Of a stretch of DNA of 32,735 bases, positions 25,266 to 32,735 are shown piece by piece. The stretch comes from Fulvivirga imtechensis AK7 (GTDB lineage Bacteria; Bacteroidota; Bacteroidia; Cytophagales; Cyclobacteriaceae). Numbering within the stretch: position 1 is the stretch's first letter; each line of letters starts with the position of its first letter. The position numbers were made by a program, and so were the translations under genes. The DNA lies in NCBI RefSeq assembly GCF_000331535.1, contig NZ_AMZN01000122.1:1-32735 (forward strand). The letters run 5' to 3'. The notes beneath the pieces are model-generated. The model searched no databases, was not told where the DNA came from, and worked only from the letters and a program-made list of their open reading frames with translations.

Positions 25266-28079
25266 ATGAGAAAAGTAAGGGGTTTAATGGTGATGTTCCT
25301 GTGCCTGAATTGGGGGTTAGTTTGTTCGGGCGCAGACAACATCATTCCCAAAGATCTGATACTTATGCCATATCCAGCCAAGCTGGAGCTTAAAGATGGC
25401 ATATATAGAATAACCAAAGATTTTAAAATTTCAACTGAGGGTGTGGCTAATCAACGGCTTTATATCCAGGCTACCAGATGGTTGAGGAGGCTGGACAGGC
25501 GTACCGGAACCTTTTTCAGCCAGGAGTTTGTAACGCCTGAGACGATACCTGGCGCCGGTATGGTGATAAAAACCAAAAGAGCCGGAGTGGTGAAATTTGG
25601 AGAGGATGAATCTTACAAACTGGATATCAGCAACGATAAGATCACCCTCACAGCCGAAACAGACCTGGGTGCTTTACGAGGGATTGAAACGCTGTTGCAG
25701 CTTCTCGATTCCGATGAGGAGGGTTATTTCTTTCCTGCGGTAGCCATAGAGGACGAGCCGCGCTTTCCCTGGCGGGGATTAATGATCGATGTAGCCAGGC
25801 ATTTTCAACCTGTGGATGTCATCAAACGAAACCTGGATGGCATGGCTGCGGTAAAGATGAATGTGCTTCATTTACACCTTTCAGATGATCAGGGCTTTCG
25901 CATTGAGAGCAAGATATACCCGCAGCTTCATCAACTGGCTTCAGATGGACAGTATTTTACCCATGAAGACATACGAGAGATAGTTTCCTATGCTGCCGAG
26001 CGTGGCATTCGGGTTGTTCCCGAGTTTGATGTTCCGGGGCATGCCACCAGTTGGTTGGTAGCTTTCCCGCAATTGGCAAGCGCTCCGGGACCATATGCTC
26101 CGGGAGGTCAGTTGCTCCCTCACGAAACTGAACAGGCAGGAGATGTCGAGCAGCAGTTTGAAATAGCTGAGATAAAAGCCTCTGGTACCTATAGATTGGA
26201 GAGGAACTCGGGCATTTTTGATCCTACGCTTAATCCTATTCTGGAAGAGACCTATGAGATGCTTGGTACCCTTTTCGGTGAAATGGCAGCGCTTTTCCCT
26301 GATAGCTATTTTCACATAGGTGGCGATGAAAATGAGGGTCGGCATTGGGATAAAAATCCTGAAATACAGCAGTTTATGAAGAAAAATAATATTGCTGATA
26401 ACCATGCCCTTCAGACGTATTTTAACAAGAGGCTATTGAAGATATTGGCCAAGTACAACAAGAAGATGATCGGCTGGGACGAAATTCTGCAGCCGGACCT
26501 TCCGAAAACTGCTGTAATTCACTCATGGAGAGGGCAGGAGGGACTTGTAAAGGCTGCAAGGAATGGCTATCAGACTATATTATCAAATGGTTACTACATA
26601 GACCTTTTAAAGCCGGCTTACAAACACTATCTGAATGATCCGTTGCCCGCTAACGCACCCCTTACTGAGATGCAGAAGAAAAATGTACTAGGAGGTGAGG
26701 CTACCATGTGGAGCGAACTGGTTACGCCAACAACTATTGATTCACGCATATGGCCGCGTACCGCTGCTATAGCAGAAAGACTGTGGTCTCCGGCAGCTAT
26801 AAACGATGTCAGAGATATGTACAGGCGCCTGGATCATATCAGCTTCCTGCTGGAAGAGCATGGTCTCACCCATAAACGCAATCGGCAGGTCATCTTGCGC
26901 AACCTGACCGGTGGTGGAGATACCGAAGCGCTCGAAGTACTGGCCAATGTAGTAGAGCCGTTGAAAGGATACAAAAGAAATCCAGGTGGCACTATGTATA
27001 AAACGTACTCTCCATTCACACTTTTTGCTGATGTTGCCATTGCTGATGCACCTGATGCCCGGGTATTCAATCAGTTGGTGGTAGATTATCTGAATCACTC
27101 GAAGGAGGTTAGTGAGGCGGATATCAAAAGCTGGCTGCAAAAGTGGCGCGATAATCATAAAAAATTAATACCGACAATTGAGCAGTCATTTGTGTTGAGG
27201 TCTATTGAACAGCTTTCGGCTAACCTGTCGGAGATCGCTCGGTTAGGGTTGGAAGCGATGGATGGAAATGTGCAAGGCCATAATCCAATGGAGCAGCTTC
27301 AGTGGTATGAGCATGCCCTGGAAAAGCTGGAGCGTAGCAGACAATCCGGTGGGCGCACCGACTTGCAGGTGATAAATTCAATAGAGCAGTTGGTCAAGCG
27401 CAAAGCAGCTATTTTGCCTGTTTACAAAACAGATAAGACCATAACTATTGATGGAGATCTGTCAGATTGGAGTGATGTGACCTGGAATTATTTTATTCCT
27501 GCCAAGCACTATAACTGGGATGACTCCTGCCATTTTGCTATCAGGTGGGATAAAAAGAATTTATATCTGGCTTTTAAAGTACAGAATACTAATTTACAGG
27601 CGCTGGCCAAAACAAGAGATCAGGAAGGGCTGCATATGGATGATGGGGTGGAGTTTTTGATAGATACTGAAGGAGATCGTTCAGCAGAATGGAAGAATGA
27701 TGACCTGGCTTATCATATCAATGTATTTAATGCCATCATTGATGATCGCGGCAGCCTGGCTAATGGCGAATACAATAACTCCTGGAATGGCAACGCCAAA
27801 ACGGCCGTAAAGGTATCAGGTACTATAAACAATCCTAAAGATAAGGATACAGGTTACCAGGTGGAGGTAGCCATCAACTGGAAAGAATTGGGACGAAATC
27901 CGGTAGATCAGACGGTGATGGGTATTAATCTTTGTGTTAACGACAGGGATGACATTCATCAACAATACAGGTACTACGATTATATGAACTTACCGGTATT
28001 TCATGTACCTGCGGGCTTCGCTAAATTAGTGCTTATCGACAAGGATTTTAACACTGAAACCTCCTTTGAACAAGAATAA
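25266..28079 (+). CDS. GH20 beta-N-acetylhexosaminidase with C-terminal CBM9-like domain
   Basis: A 937-residue exported enzyme. The ATG at 25266 is preferred to the TTG one codon earlier. The signal peptide ends near residue 23 (VCSGAD); the Cys is not in a good lipobox. A GH20 N-terminal domain (about 30-160) precedes the catalytic barrel (about 167-510), with HLHLSDDQGFRIE, VPEFDVPGHATSW and the catalytic pair Asp354-Glu355 in HIGGDENEGRHW. After a helical region, residues of about 720-920 match a CBM9-like beta sandwich (TIDGDLSDWSDV, DDGVEFLIDTEGD). It should remove terminal beta-GlcNAc or GalNAc from oligosaccharides in the periplasm or at the surface. No GH18 chitinase is in the window. 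Confidence 0.93.
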   Translation: MRKVRGLMVMFLCLNWGLVCSGADNIIPKDLILMPYPAKLELKDGIYRITKDFKISTEGVANQRLYIQATRWLRRLDRRTGTFFSQEFVTPETIPGAGMVIKTKRAGVVKFGEDESYKLDISNDKITLTAETDLGALRGIETLLQLLDSDEEGYFFPAVAIEDEPRFPWRGLMIDVARHFQPVDVIKRNLDGMAAVKMNVLHLHLSDDQGFRIESKIYPQLHQLASDGQYFTHEDIREIVSYAAERGIRVVPEFDVPGHATSWLVAFPQLASAPGPYAPGGQLLPHETEQAGDVEQQFEIAEIKASGTYRLERNSGIFDPTLNPILEETYEMLGTLFGEMAALFPDSYFHIGGDENEGRHWDKNPEIQQFMKKNNIADNHALQTYFNKRLLKILAKYNKKMIGWDEILQPDLPKTAVIHSWRGQEGLVKAARNGYQTILSNGYYIDLLKPAYKHYLNDPLPANAPLTEMQKKNVLGGEATMWSELVTPTTIDSRIWPRTAAIAERLWSPAAINDVRDMYRRLDHISFLLEEHGLTHKRNRQVILRNLTGGGDTEALEVLANVVEPLKGYKRNPGGTMYKTYSPFTLFADVAIADAPDARVFNQLVVDYLNHSKEVSEADIKSWLQKWRDNHKKLIPTIEQSFVLRSIEQLSANLSEIARLGLEAMDGNVQGHNPMEQLQWYEHALEKLERSRQSGGRTDLQVINSIEQLVKRKAAILPVYKTDKTITIDGDLSDWSDVTWNYFIPAKHYNWDDSCHFAIRWDKKNLYLAFKVQNTNLQALAKTRDQEGLHMDDGVEFLIDTEGDRSAEWKNDDLAYHINVFNAIIDDRGSLANGEYNNSWNGNAKTAVKVSGTINNPKDKDTGYQVEVAINWKELGRNPVDQTVMGINLCVNDRDDIHQQYRYYDYMNLPVFHVPAGFAKLVLIDKDFNTETSFEQE

Positions 28080-29172
28080 GCGACTACTTTCACTGGACGT
28101 TTTCAGAGGGATTACTATTGCTGCCATGATCGTGGTGAACAACCCCGGATCATGGGCAGCAGTATATCCACCGTTGCTACATGCCGGCTGGCACGGCTGC
28201 ACACTGACAGACCTTGTTTTTCCATTCTTCCTTTTTATTGTGGGAGTGGCAGTGTGTTTGTCTTTGTCCCGTGCAGTTGAAGACAAAGGACGTCATAAGC
28301 AAATAATATTCACTGTCCTGAAGAGAAGTGTGATTCTTTTCCTGATAGGCCTTTTCCTGAATGCATTTCCGTATTTCGACCTCTATCACCTTAGGATACC
28401 CGGTGTACTGCAGCGCATTGCCGTAGTATTTTTTATTTGCGCTTTTTTGTATCTGAAAACCGGCTGGAAAGTGCAGGTATATATCGGGAGCGCTATTTTA
28501 ATGGTGTACTGGTTGTTGTTCCTGATTATTCCCATACCCGGCGCAGCTACCGGTAGCCTGGAGTCCGGTGCAAATCTGGCAGCCTGGGTAGATAGCCAAC
28601 TGTTGACCGGCCATATGTGGGAGGTTACAAAGACGTGGGATCCGGAAGGTGTGCTAAGTACATTACCCGCCATAGTAACAGGTATAATCGGTGTGCTGGT
28701 CGGCCAATGGCTAATGGCAGACCGCACAGAGAAGGAAAAGGTCATTTATCTTTTTGTAGCGGCCAATCTGCTGATCGTTGCCGGACTTTTCTGGGACTTG
28801 TTCTTTCCTATCAATAAAAGCCTGTGGACAAGCTCATATGTATTGTATACTGCCGGAATCGCTATTCACTTTCTAGCCTTTCTCTACTGGTTGCTGGACA
28901 TCAAAATGCAAAGAAGTAAATTCTGGACACCCTTTAAAGCATTTGGTATAAACGCCATATTCGTTTACATGCTTTCAATGATGCTGGCCAGTGTGCTGGT
29001 ATCGCTGGAGGTCTCAGGGGGAGTTTCTCTACAGGGCTGGCTTTTTAGTGGATTTACAGCAGTCATCACCGATGTCCGTCTGGCCTCTTTTATTTATGCT
29101 TTATTGTTCACCCTGCTCATGTTTGTGCCGGTGTGGATACTTTATAAAAAGAACATCATTATTAAGGTTTAA
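28066..29172 (+). CDS. HGSNAT/NagX-type membrane N-acetyltransferase (DUF5009-like)
   Basis: A 368-residue protein with about ten membrane spans. The N-terminus LLSLDVFRGITIAAMIVVNN and the following LLHAGWHGCTLTDLVFPFFLF match human heparan-alpha-glucosaminide N-acetyltransferase and bacterial NagX. His39 aligns with the active-site His region (HASWNG in the human protein). The TTG start at 28066 overlaps the GH20 gene by 14 bases; the next ATG would cut off the conserved N-terminal motif, so TTG is needed. HGSNAT moves acetyl groups across a membrane onto glucosamine. Here it may acetylate free glucosamine ends in the periplasm. A transport role has been suggested for NagX relatives, so the function is open. 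Confidence 0.82.
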   Translation: MNKNKRLLSLDVFRGITIAAMIVVNNPGSWAAVYPPLLHAGWHGCTLTDLVFPFFLFIVGVAVCLSLSRAVEDKGRHKQIIFTVLKRSVILFLIGLFLNAFPYFDLYHLRIPGVLQRIAVVFFICAFLYLKTGWKVQVYIGSAILMVYWLLFLIIPIPGAATGSLESGANLAAWVDSQLLTGHMWEVTKTWDPEGVLSTLPAIVTGIIGVLVGQWLMADRTEKEKVIYLFVAANLLIVAGLFWDLFFPINKSLWTSSYVLYTAGIAIHFLAFLYWLLDIKMQRSKFWTPFKAFGINAIFVYMLSMMLASVLVSLEVSGGVSLQGWLFSGFTAVITDVRLASFIYALLFTLLMFVPVWILYKKNIIIKV

Positions 29173-29181
29173 TCTTATATT

Positions 29182-30963
29182 ATGGTTTTAGAAACAATTG
29201 ACTGGCTATCTGTTATTGCATTTTTTGTGGTTTCGCTGGTAATAGGTATTGTAGTGGCAAGGCAGGCAAGCGCCAGCATATCGGAATACTTCCTGTCGGG
29301 GCGCAACATGCCTTGGTGGCTGCTGGGAGTGTCTATGGTAGCGACCACCTTTTCTGCTGATACACCCAATCTGGTAACAGATATAGTACGGCAGGATGGT
29401 GTCTCCGGGAATTGGGCCTGGTGGGCGTTCCTGCTCACGGGCATGCTTACCGTTTTTGTCTACTCCAAGCTGTGGAGGAGGTCAAACGTGCTGACAGACC
29501 TGGAATTTTATGAGTTGCGATATAGCGGGCGGGCTGCGGCATTTTTGCGTGGCTTCAGAGCCCTTTATCTTGGTGTGTTCTTTAACGTGATGATCATGGC
29601 CACCGTATGTCTGGCGGCCATCAAGATAGGAGGTGTACTGCTAAACCTTACTCCCGTTCAAACCTTACTTATTGCTTCGGTAGTAACCGTTATTTACAGC
29701 TCCCTTGGGGGCTTAAAAGGCGTATTGATTACCGACTTCATACAGTTTATTATTGCGATGATAGGCTCTGTCTGGGCCTCCTATGTTATTGTGAACCTTC
29801 CAGAGGTAGGCGGCCTCGAAAATATGCTGTCTCACCCGGCGGTTCAGCCCAAGTTGGATCTGCTGCCTGATTTTTCCAGAACAGAGACCTTAATCCCACT
29901 ATTCGTAGTGCCTTTGGCGGTGCAGTGGTGGAGTGTTTGGTACCCCGGAGCAGAGCCTGGTGGCGGTGGTTACATTGCTCAGCGTATGCTATCAGCGAAA
30001 AATGAACAGCATGCCATAGGGGCTACTCTCTTTTTTAATATTGCCCATTATGCGCTCAGACCATGGCCATGGATTATTATTGCGCTGTCGTCTATGATCG
30101 TGTTTCCTAACATGGAAGCCATTCAGGCTGCATTTCCTCATATTGCCCCGGGTATCATCCGGCACGATCTGGCATACCCGGCTATGCTTACCTACCTGCC
30201 TCATGGCCTGTTGGGGTTAGTGATCGCTTCGTTAATAGCCGCCTTCATGTCTACTATATCCACACACCTGAACTGGGGGGCATCGTACGTGGTGAACGAT
30301 TTTTACAAAAGATTTGTCGATCCGGAAGCAAGCGATTCGTCCATGGTGAACCTTGGCAGGCTGTCAACAGTGGTTTTGATGGTATTGGCAGCCATATTGG
30401 CTTTATATCTTGAAAATGCTATTCAGGCCTTCCGCATATTGCTTACTATTGGTGCAGGCACTGGACTTATTTTTATACTTCGCTGGTTTTGGTGGAGGAT
30501 CAATGCTTTTACAGAGCTCGCTGGTATGGTGGTATCCTTTTTCGTAGCCATATACTTTGAGCTGGTACACGTGCGGCTGGGGTTTGAAGATATTCCCGGG
30601 CATTACAGGTTGTTGTGGGGTGTTGGTCTCACTACTGCCTTGTGGTTGCTGATCACTTTTCTGACGAGGCCCACCAGCGCAGAAAAGCTTAGGGAGTTTT
30701 ACCTGAAGGTAAAACCCGCCGGCCCCGGTTGGGATCGCATTAAGAGGAGGATGGCAGAAAATAATGAGGAAATACCGGTGATAGAGCACAACCTGAGCCT
30801 GGAGGTGTTGAGCGTATTTATTGGTAGCGTTACCGTATTCTCTGTGCTGTTTGCTACCGGATACTGGATCTATGGAGCGGTGATCACCGCCATGGTATTG
30901 ACCATCGTATCAGGCTTGGGAGCATTGTGGCTCATTATCATGTGGAGGCGGTTTTCTAAGTAA
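29182..30963 (+). CDS. Sodium:solute symporter (SSS family), probable amino-sugar importer
   Basis: A 593-residue membrane protein with a dozen or more hydrophobic spans. The opening span is followed by YFLSGRNMPWWLLGVSMVAT, the classic SSS signature, and later by VIYSSLGGLKGVLITDFIQF and LIAAFMSTISTHLNWGASY, which includes the conserved Ser-rich sodium-site helix. SSS proteins couple sodium entry to import of sugars or similar small molecules. It ends the catabolic run, nine bases after the acetyltransferase gene. With no other inner-membrane sugar carrier present, it is the likely importer of GlcNAc or a disaccharide released by the GH20 enzyme. Confidence 0.9.
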   Translation: MVLETIDWLSVIAFFVVSLVIGIVVARQASASISEYFLSGRNMPWWLLGVSMVATTFSADTPNLVTDIVRQDGVSGNWAWWAFLLTGMLTVFVYSKLWRRSNVLTDLEFYELRYSGRAAAFLRGFRALYLGVFFNVMIMATVCLAAIKIGGVLLNLTPVQTLLIASVVTVIYSSLGGLKGVLITDFIQFIIAMIGSVWASYVIVNLPEVGGLENMLSHPAVQPKLDLLPDFSRTETLIPLFVVPLAVQWWSVWYPGAEPGGGGYIAQRMLSAKNEQHAIGATLFFNIAHYALRPWPWIIIALSSMIVFPNMEAIQAAFPHIAPGIIRHDLAYPAMLTYLPHGLLGLVIASLIAAFMSTISTHLNWGASYVVNDFYKRFVDPEASDSSMVNLGRLSTVVLMVLAAILALYLENAIQAFRILLTIGAGTGLIFILRWFWWRINAFTELAGMVVSFFVAIYFELVHVRLGFEDIPGHYRLLWGVGLTTALWLLITFLTRPTSAEKLREFYLKVKPAGPGWDRIKRRMAENNEEIPVIEHNLSLEVLSVFIGSVTVFSVLFATGYWIYGAVITAMVLTIVSGLGALWLIIMWRRFSK

Positions 30964-31043
30964 CTCTTTATTGCCGCTTCCGATAGTGCCCCCCGGCAAA
31001 CCAAGAGCGGTGAAACCAAGAACAGCAACTTAAAAACCGACAA

Positions 31044-31124
31044 ACTGTAAACTGAGAACTGTAAACTGAGAACTGTAAACTGAGAACAGTGAACTGAGAA
31101 CTGAGAACTGAGAACAGTGAACTG
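31044..31124. repeat. 7/14-bp-period tandem repeat (ACTGTAAACTGAGA)
   Basis: Three perfect 14-bp units ACTGTAAACTGAGA are followed by degenerate heptamers (ACAGTGA, ACTGAGA and similar) to 31124. It starts about 80 bases after the symporter stop codon. The whole gap 30964-31275 (about 310 bases) contains this array and the leader of the next gene and no coding region that I can support. Confidence 0.8.
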
Positions 31125-31275
31125 ACATGTGGATTAGGGCAACGTTCTGGGTAAGTAATTTCTCGGTTTAGCAGCAAAATGATATGTATTTTGATGTATT
31201 TTCGATCCCTAATGCAGTTTTTTGACTATTGGCATAGTTGTTCCTCTTTTTTTAGTAAACCAAAAGGATATGACT

Positions 31276-31911
31276 ATGAAAAAAGTGAGAATGACAATGT
31301 TAACAGTGGCCATCCTTATTTTGGGAGCAGGATTTACCTATGCGCAATCACCTAAAGGAGGTGTAAAGGGTGGTCTTAATTTAAGCAATCTTTATATTGA
31401 TGATATAGAAGATGAAAATGTGCGAACTGGCTTTCATGTCGGTGTTTACAGGCAATTGATGTTGGGGCCGTCCTTTGCTATTCAGCCGGAGCTGAATTAT
31501 TCTACCAAAGGTGCCGAAGCGGAATATAATATTATAGGTTTTGAAGGGGAAAGGAAATTTAACCTCAACTATATTGATTTGCCTGTGCTATTTACATTTA
31601 AGCTGGGTGATGATGCCGATATACACATTGGTCCGTACGTTGGCTACCTGGTAGGGGTGAGCACGTCAACAAACGGTGATCTTGGTGATAACTACAGAGA
31701 GTTGGACAGAGATGATTACGAGAAGTGGGACTATGGTTTGTCCGGTGGACTAGCCCTCAATTTTGATCCTATTGCTTTTGGAGTGCGCTATAATTATGGT
31801 TTAAATGAAATTGCTAAAGCCGAAAATGCCAAACGACAAATCGGTGATGCTAAAAATTCATTTGCACAGGTTTATATTGCATTGAACCTAATGTCAAGAA
31901 CAGGATATTAA
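31276..31911 (+). CDS. Outer-membrane beta-barrel protein (PorT/OMP_b-brl_2-like)
   Basis: A 211-residue protein. The ATG at 31276 is chosen because AAAAGGA lies at a good distance upstream; the ATG six bases earlier sits too close to it. A signal peptide ends FTYAQ at about residue 25. The mature protein starts GGVKGGLNLSNLYID and shows alternating strands with FHVGVYRQL, FAIQPELNYSTKGA, YIDLPVLFTFKL, IGPYVGYLVG and FGVRYNYGLNEIA, the standard pattern of small eight-stranded barrels of Bacteroidota. The function is unknown. A probable terminator follows the gene. Confidence 0.88.
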   Translation: MKKVRMTMLTVAILILGAGFTYAQSPKGGVKGGLNLSNLYIDDIEDENVRTGFHVGVYRQLMLGPSFAIQPELNYSTKGAEAEYNIIGFEGERKFNLNYIDLPVLFTFKLGDDADIHIGPYVGYLVGVSTSTNGDLGDNYRELDRDDYEKWDYGLSGGLALNFDPIAFGVRYNYGLNEIAKAENAKRQIGDAKNSFAQVYIALNLMSRTGY

Positions 31912-31925
31912 AGCTGATCAACAGC

Positions 31926-31982
31926 AAAAAGAATTGGTATGCTGATGGGATTGAAAGGTTTTGTTGGTTTACCAATTTTTTT
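31926..31982 (+). terminator. Probable Rho-independent terminator after the beta-barrel gene
   Basis: AAAAAGAATTGGTA (31926-31939) can pair with TACCAATTTTTTT (31970-31982), 8 bases perfectly, then through a G-U pair into the A/T run. A shorter local stem TTGGT/ACCAA directly before the T run is also possible. It lies 15 bases after the stop codon at 31911. Confidence 0.5.
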
Positions 31983-32003
31983 GACGTTGTGTAACAACTA
32001 AAT

Positions 32004-32226
32004 GTCACTGCGGTAACGACCGGTAGGGACCGTGGCAGTCCCCTGAATTGAAAGAATGGTTAAAGTCGTGAAGTAGTATAGTTCTCGTTGTCGATTGGGG
32101 GATTGCCACGTCAATGTCATCTTCCTTTTGTCAGAGGACATCTCCTCCCGACATAAAGCTCGGGACAAGTCGCAATGACGGTTTAAAAAATGAGGAGTGA
32201 AGCAAGCGCGGCAGTCCCCTGAATTG
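32004..32226. repeat. Palindromic intergenic repeat, unit A plus a half unit
   Basis: Unit A (32004-32181) has nested inverted arms: GTCACTGCG with CGCAATGACG outside, and CGTGGCAGTCCCCT (32031-32044) with GGGGATTGCCACG (32098-32110) inside. The core TCGTGAAGTAGTATAGTTC is shared with unit B. A further half unit ends with CGGCAGTCCCCTGAATTG at 32209-32226, one base before the GIY-YIG gene's stop codon. A small hairpin CCCGA/TCGGG lies at 32147-32164. Apparent open reading frames here are repeat translations. Confidence 0.8.
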
Positions 32227-32227
32227 T

Positions 32228-32505
32228 TTACCAATGTTTAATATCCTCAAAGAGATCTCGCCAGTCGGGATTTATGGACTCAATAAGAGCAATCTTTTTA
32301 GCTCTGGAGCCTGCTTTAATTTGTTTTTCTCTCGCTATTGCTTCTTCTATCGAATGAAATAATTCGTAGTAGGCAAGTTTTGAGCAATTGTATTTTGCCG
32401 TAAATGCCGTTGAATGATTCTCGCCACCAAATCCTCACAAACACCGGTATATAAGGTTGTATTATGATAATTGGTAGTGATGTATACAGCTCCGCCTTTT
32501 TTCAT
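32228..32505 (-). pseudogene. Frameshifted small GIY-YIG nuclease
   Basis: Reading from the ATG at 32503-32505, the protein starts MKKGGAVYITTNYHNTTLYT, with GIY-like VYI and YIG-like YTGV elements, then DLVARI with the conserved Arg. That frame ends after 52 residues. A second frame continues the family pattern: ENHSTAFTAKYNCSKLAYYE, then EEAIAREKQIKAGSRAKK with the conserved Glu and NPDWRDLFEDIKHW, stopping at 32228-32230. The span of 278 bases is not a multiple of three, and the missing piece falls between ARI and FTAKY, so a small deletion is likely. An intact relative would be about 90-100 residues. It is packed between repeat units on both sides. Confidence 0.8.
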
Positions 32506-32526
32506 ATTCAAAAATATGAATTTTAA

Positions 32527-32673
32527 CGTCACTGCGAACGACCGGTAGGGAGCGTGGCAGTCCCCTAACTGGAACAACGTGTGAATTCGTGAAGTAATAT
32601 AGTTCGCGTTAACGATTTGGGGATTGCCACGTCAGCGCCACCTTTCAGGCTGGCACTTCCTCGCAATGACGGG
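32527..32673. repeat. Palindromic intergenic repeat, unit B
   Basis: Outer arms CGTCACTGCGA (32527-32537) and TCGCAATGACG, inner arms CGTGGCAGTCCCCT (32553-32566) and GGGGATTGCCACG (32619-32631). The central sequence TCGTGAAGTAATATAGTTC matches unit A at 18 of 19 positions. It starts 21 bases upstream of the GIY-YIG start codon. Confidence 0.82.
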
Positions 32674-32695
32674 TTTGAAAATGGGGCGAAGCTAA

Positions 32696-32735
32696 CGTCA
32701 CTTCGAGCGACTGATAAGGAGCGTGGCAGTCCCCT
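32696..32735. repeat. Palindromic intergenic repeat, unit C, cut by the window end
   Basis: CGTCACTTCGAGCGA at 32696-32710 followed by GAGCGTGGCAGTCCCCT to 32735 matches the left arms of units A and B. The rest lies outside the window. Confidence 0.75.

Noticed and set aside
31044-31124. CRISPR-like array
   Set aside because: The units are 7 or 14 bp with no unique spacers, and no cas genes are nearby.
30968-31177. 69-residue minus-strand frame with SSQFTV-like repeats
   Set aside because: The repeated residues are simply the translation of the 7/14-bp tandem DNA repeat.
31998-32234. 78-residue minus-strand frame
   Set aside because: It is a translation of palindromic repeat unit A and its half unit.

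Overview
The window looks like the chromosome of a member of the Bacteroidota, most likely the Cytophagales. The reasons are a SusC/SusD pair, DUF2141 and TerB-like proteins, a LytS/LytTR pair, AT-rich leaders with weak or no Shine-Dalgarno sequences, and promoter-like boxes of the Bacteroidota type. No tRNA, rRNA, CRISPR array, prophage or intact transposase was seen.

Region 1 (about 250-9950) is a redox and molybdenum module. A Crp/Fnr-type regulator is divergent from a run of a MOSC protein, HemJ, a SCO1-type copper chaperone and a lipoprotein cytochrome c. A DUF2141 protein faces that run. A second small cytochrome c, an exported NTF2-like protein, an IorA-type 2Fe-2S subunit, a Tat-exported IorB-type molybdenum subunit and an XdhC-type maturation factor follow. 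A MobA-like nucleotidyltransferase, convergent with XdhC, plausibly makes the dinucleotide form of the cofactor. Together they suggest a periplasmic molybdenum hydroxylase that passes electrons to cytochrome c.

Region 2 (about 10086-15360) holds housekeeping and unknown genes: a TerB-like protein, a tandem universal stress protein, a UPF1/IGHMBP2-type helicase and an exported protein with three Ig/cadherin-like modules.

Region 3 (about 15464-30963) is an amino-sugar utilisation locus. A LytS-type kinase and LytTR regulator are divergent from susC-susD. Then follow a ROK kinase, a NagB-like/PIG-L fusion, a GH20 hexosaminidase with a CBM9-like tail, an HGSNAT/NagX-type membrane acetyltransferase and a sodium:solute symporter. 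The inferred flow is: uptake of GlcNAc oligomers by SusCD, trimming by GH20, import by the symporter, phosphorylation by ROK, then deacetylation and deamination by the fusion. A pair of identical 14-bp direct repeats exactly 21 bp apart sits between the kinase gene and susC and is a candidate LytTR operator. A strong RNA hairpin separates susD from the downstream genes.

Region 4 (about 31276-32735) has an outer-membrane beta-barrel gene, a probable terminator, and a frameshifted small GIY-YIG nuclease gene packed between copies of a palindromic repeat.

Repeats are a notable feature. A family ending in TTAACGTGAGTTCGA lies directly at the stop codon of three different genes. A 109-bp foldback element lies just after the SCO1 gene. 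Three intergenic stretches carry 7-bp-period tandem repeats. The palindromic repeat and GIY-YIG cassette fills the right end.
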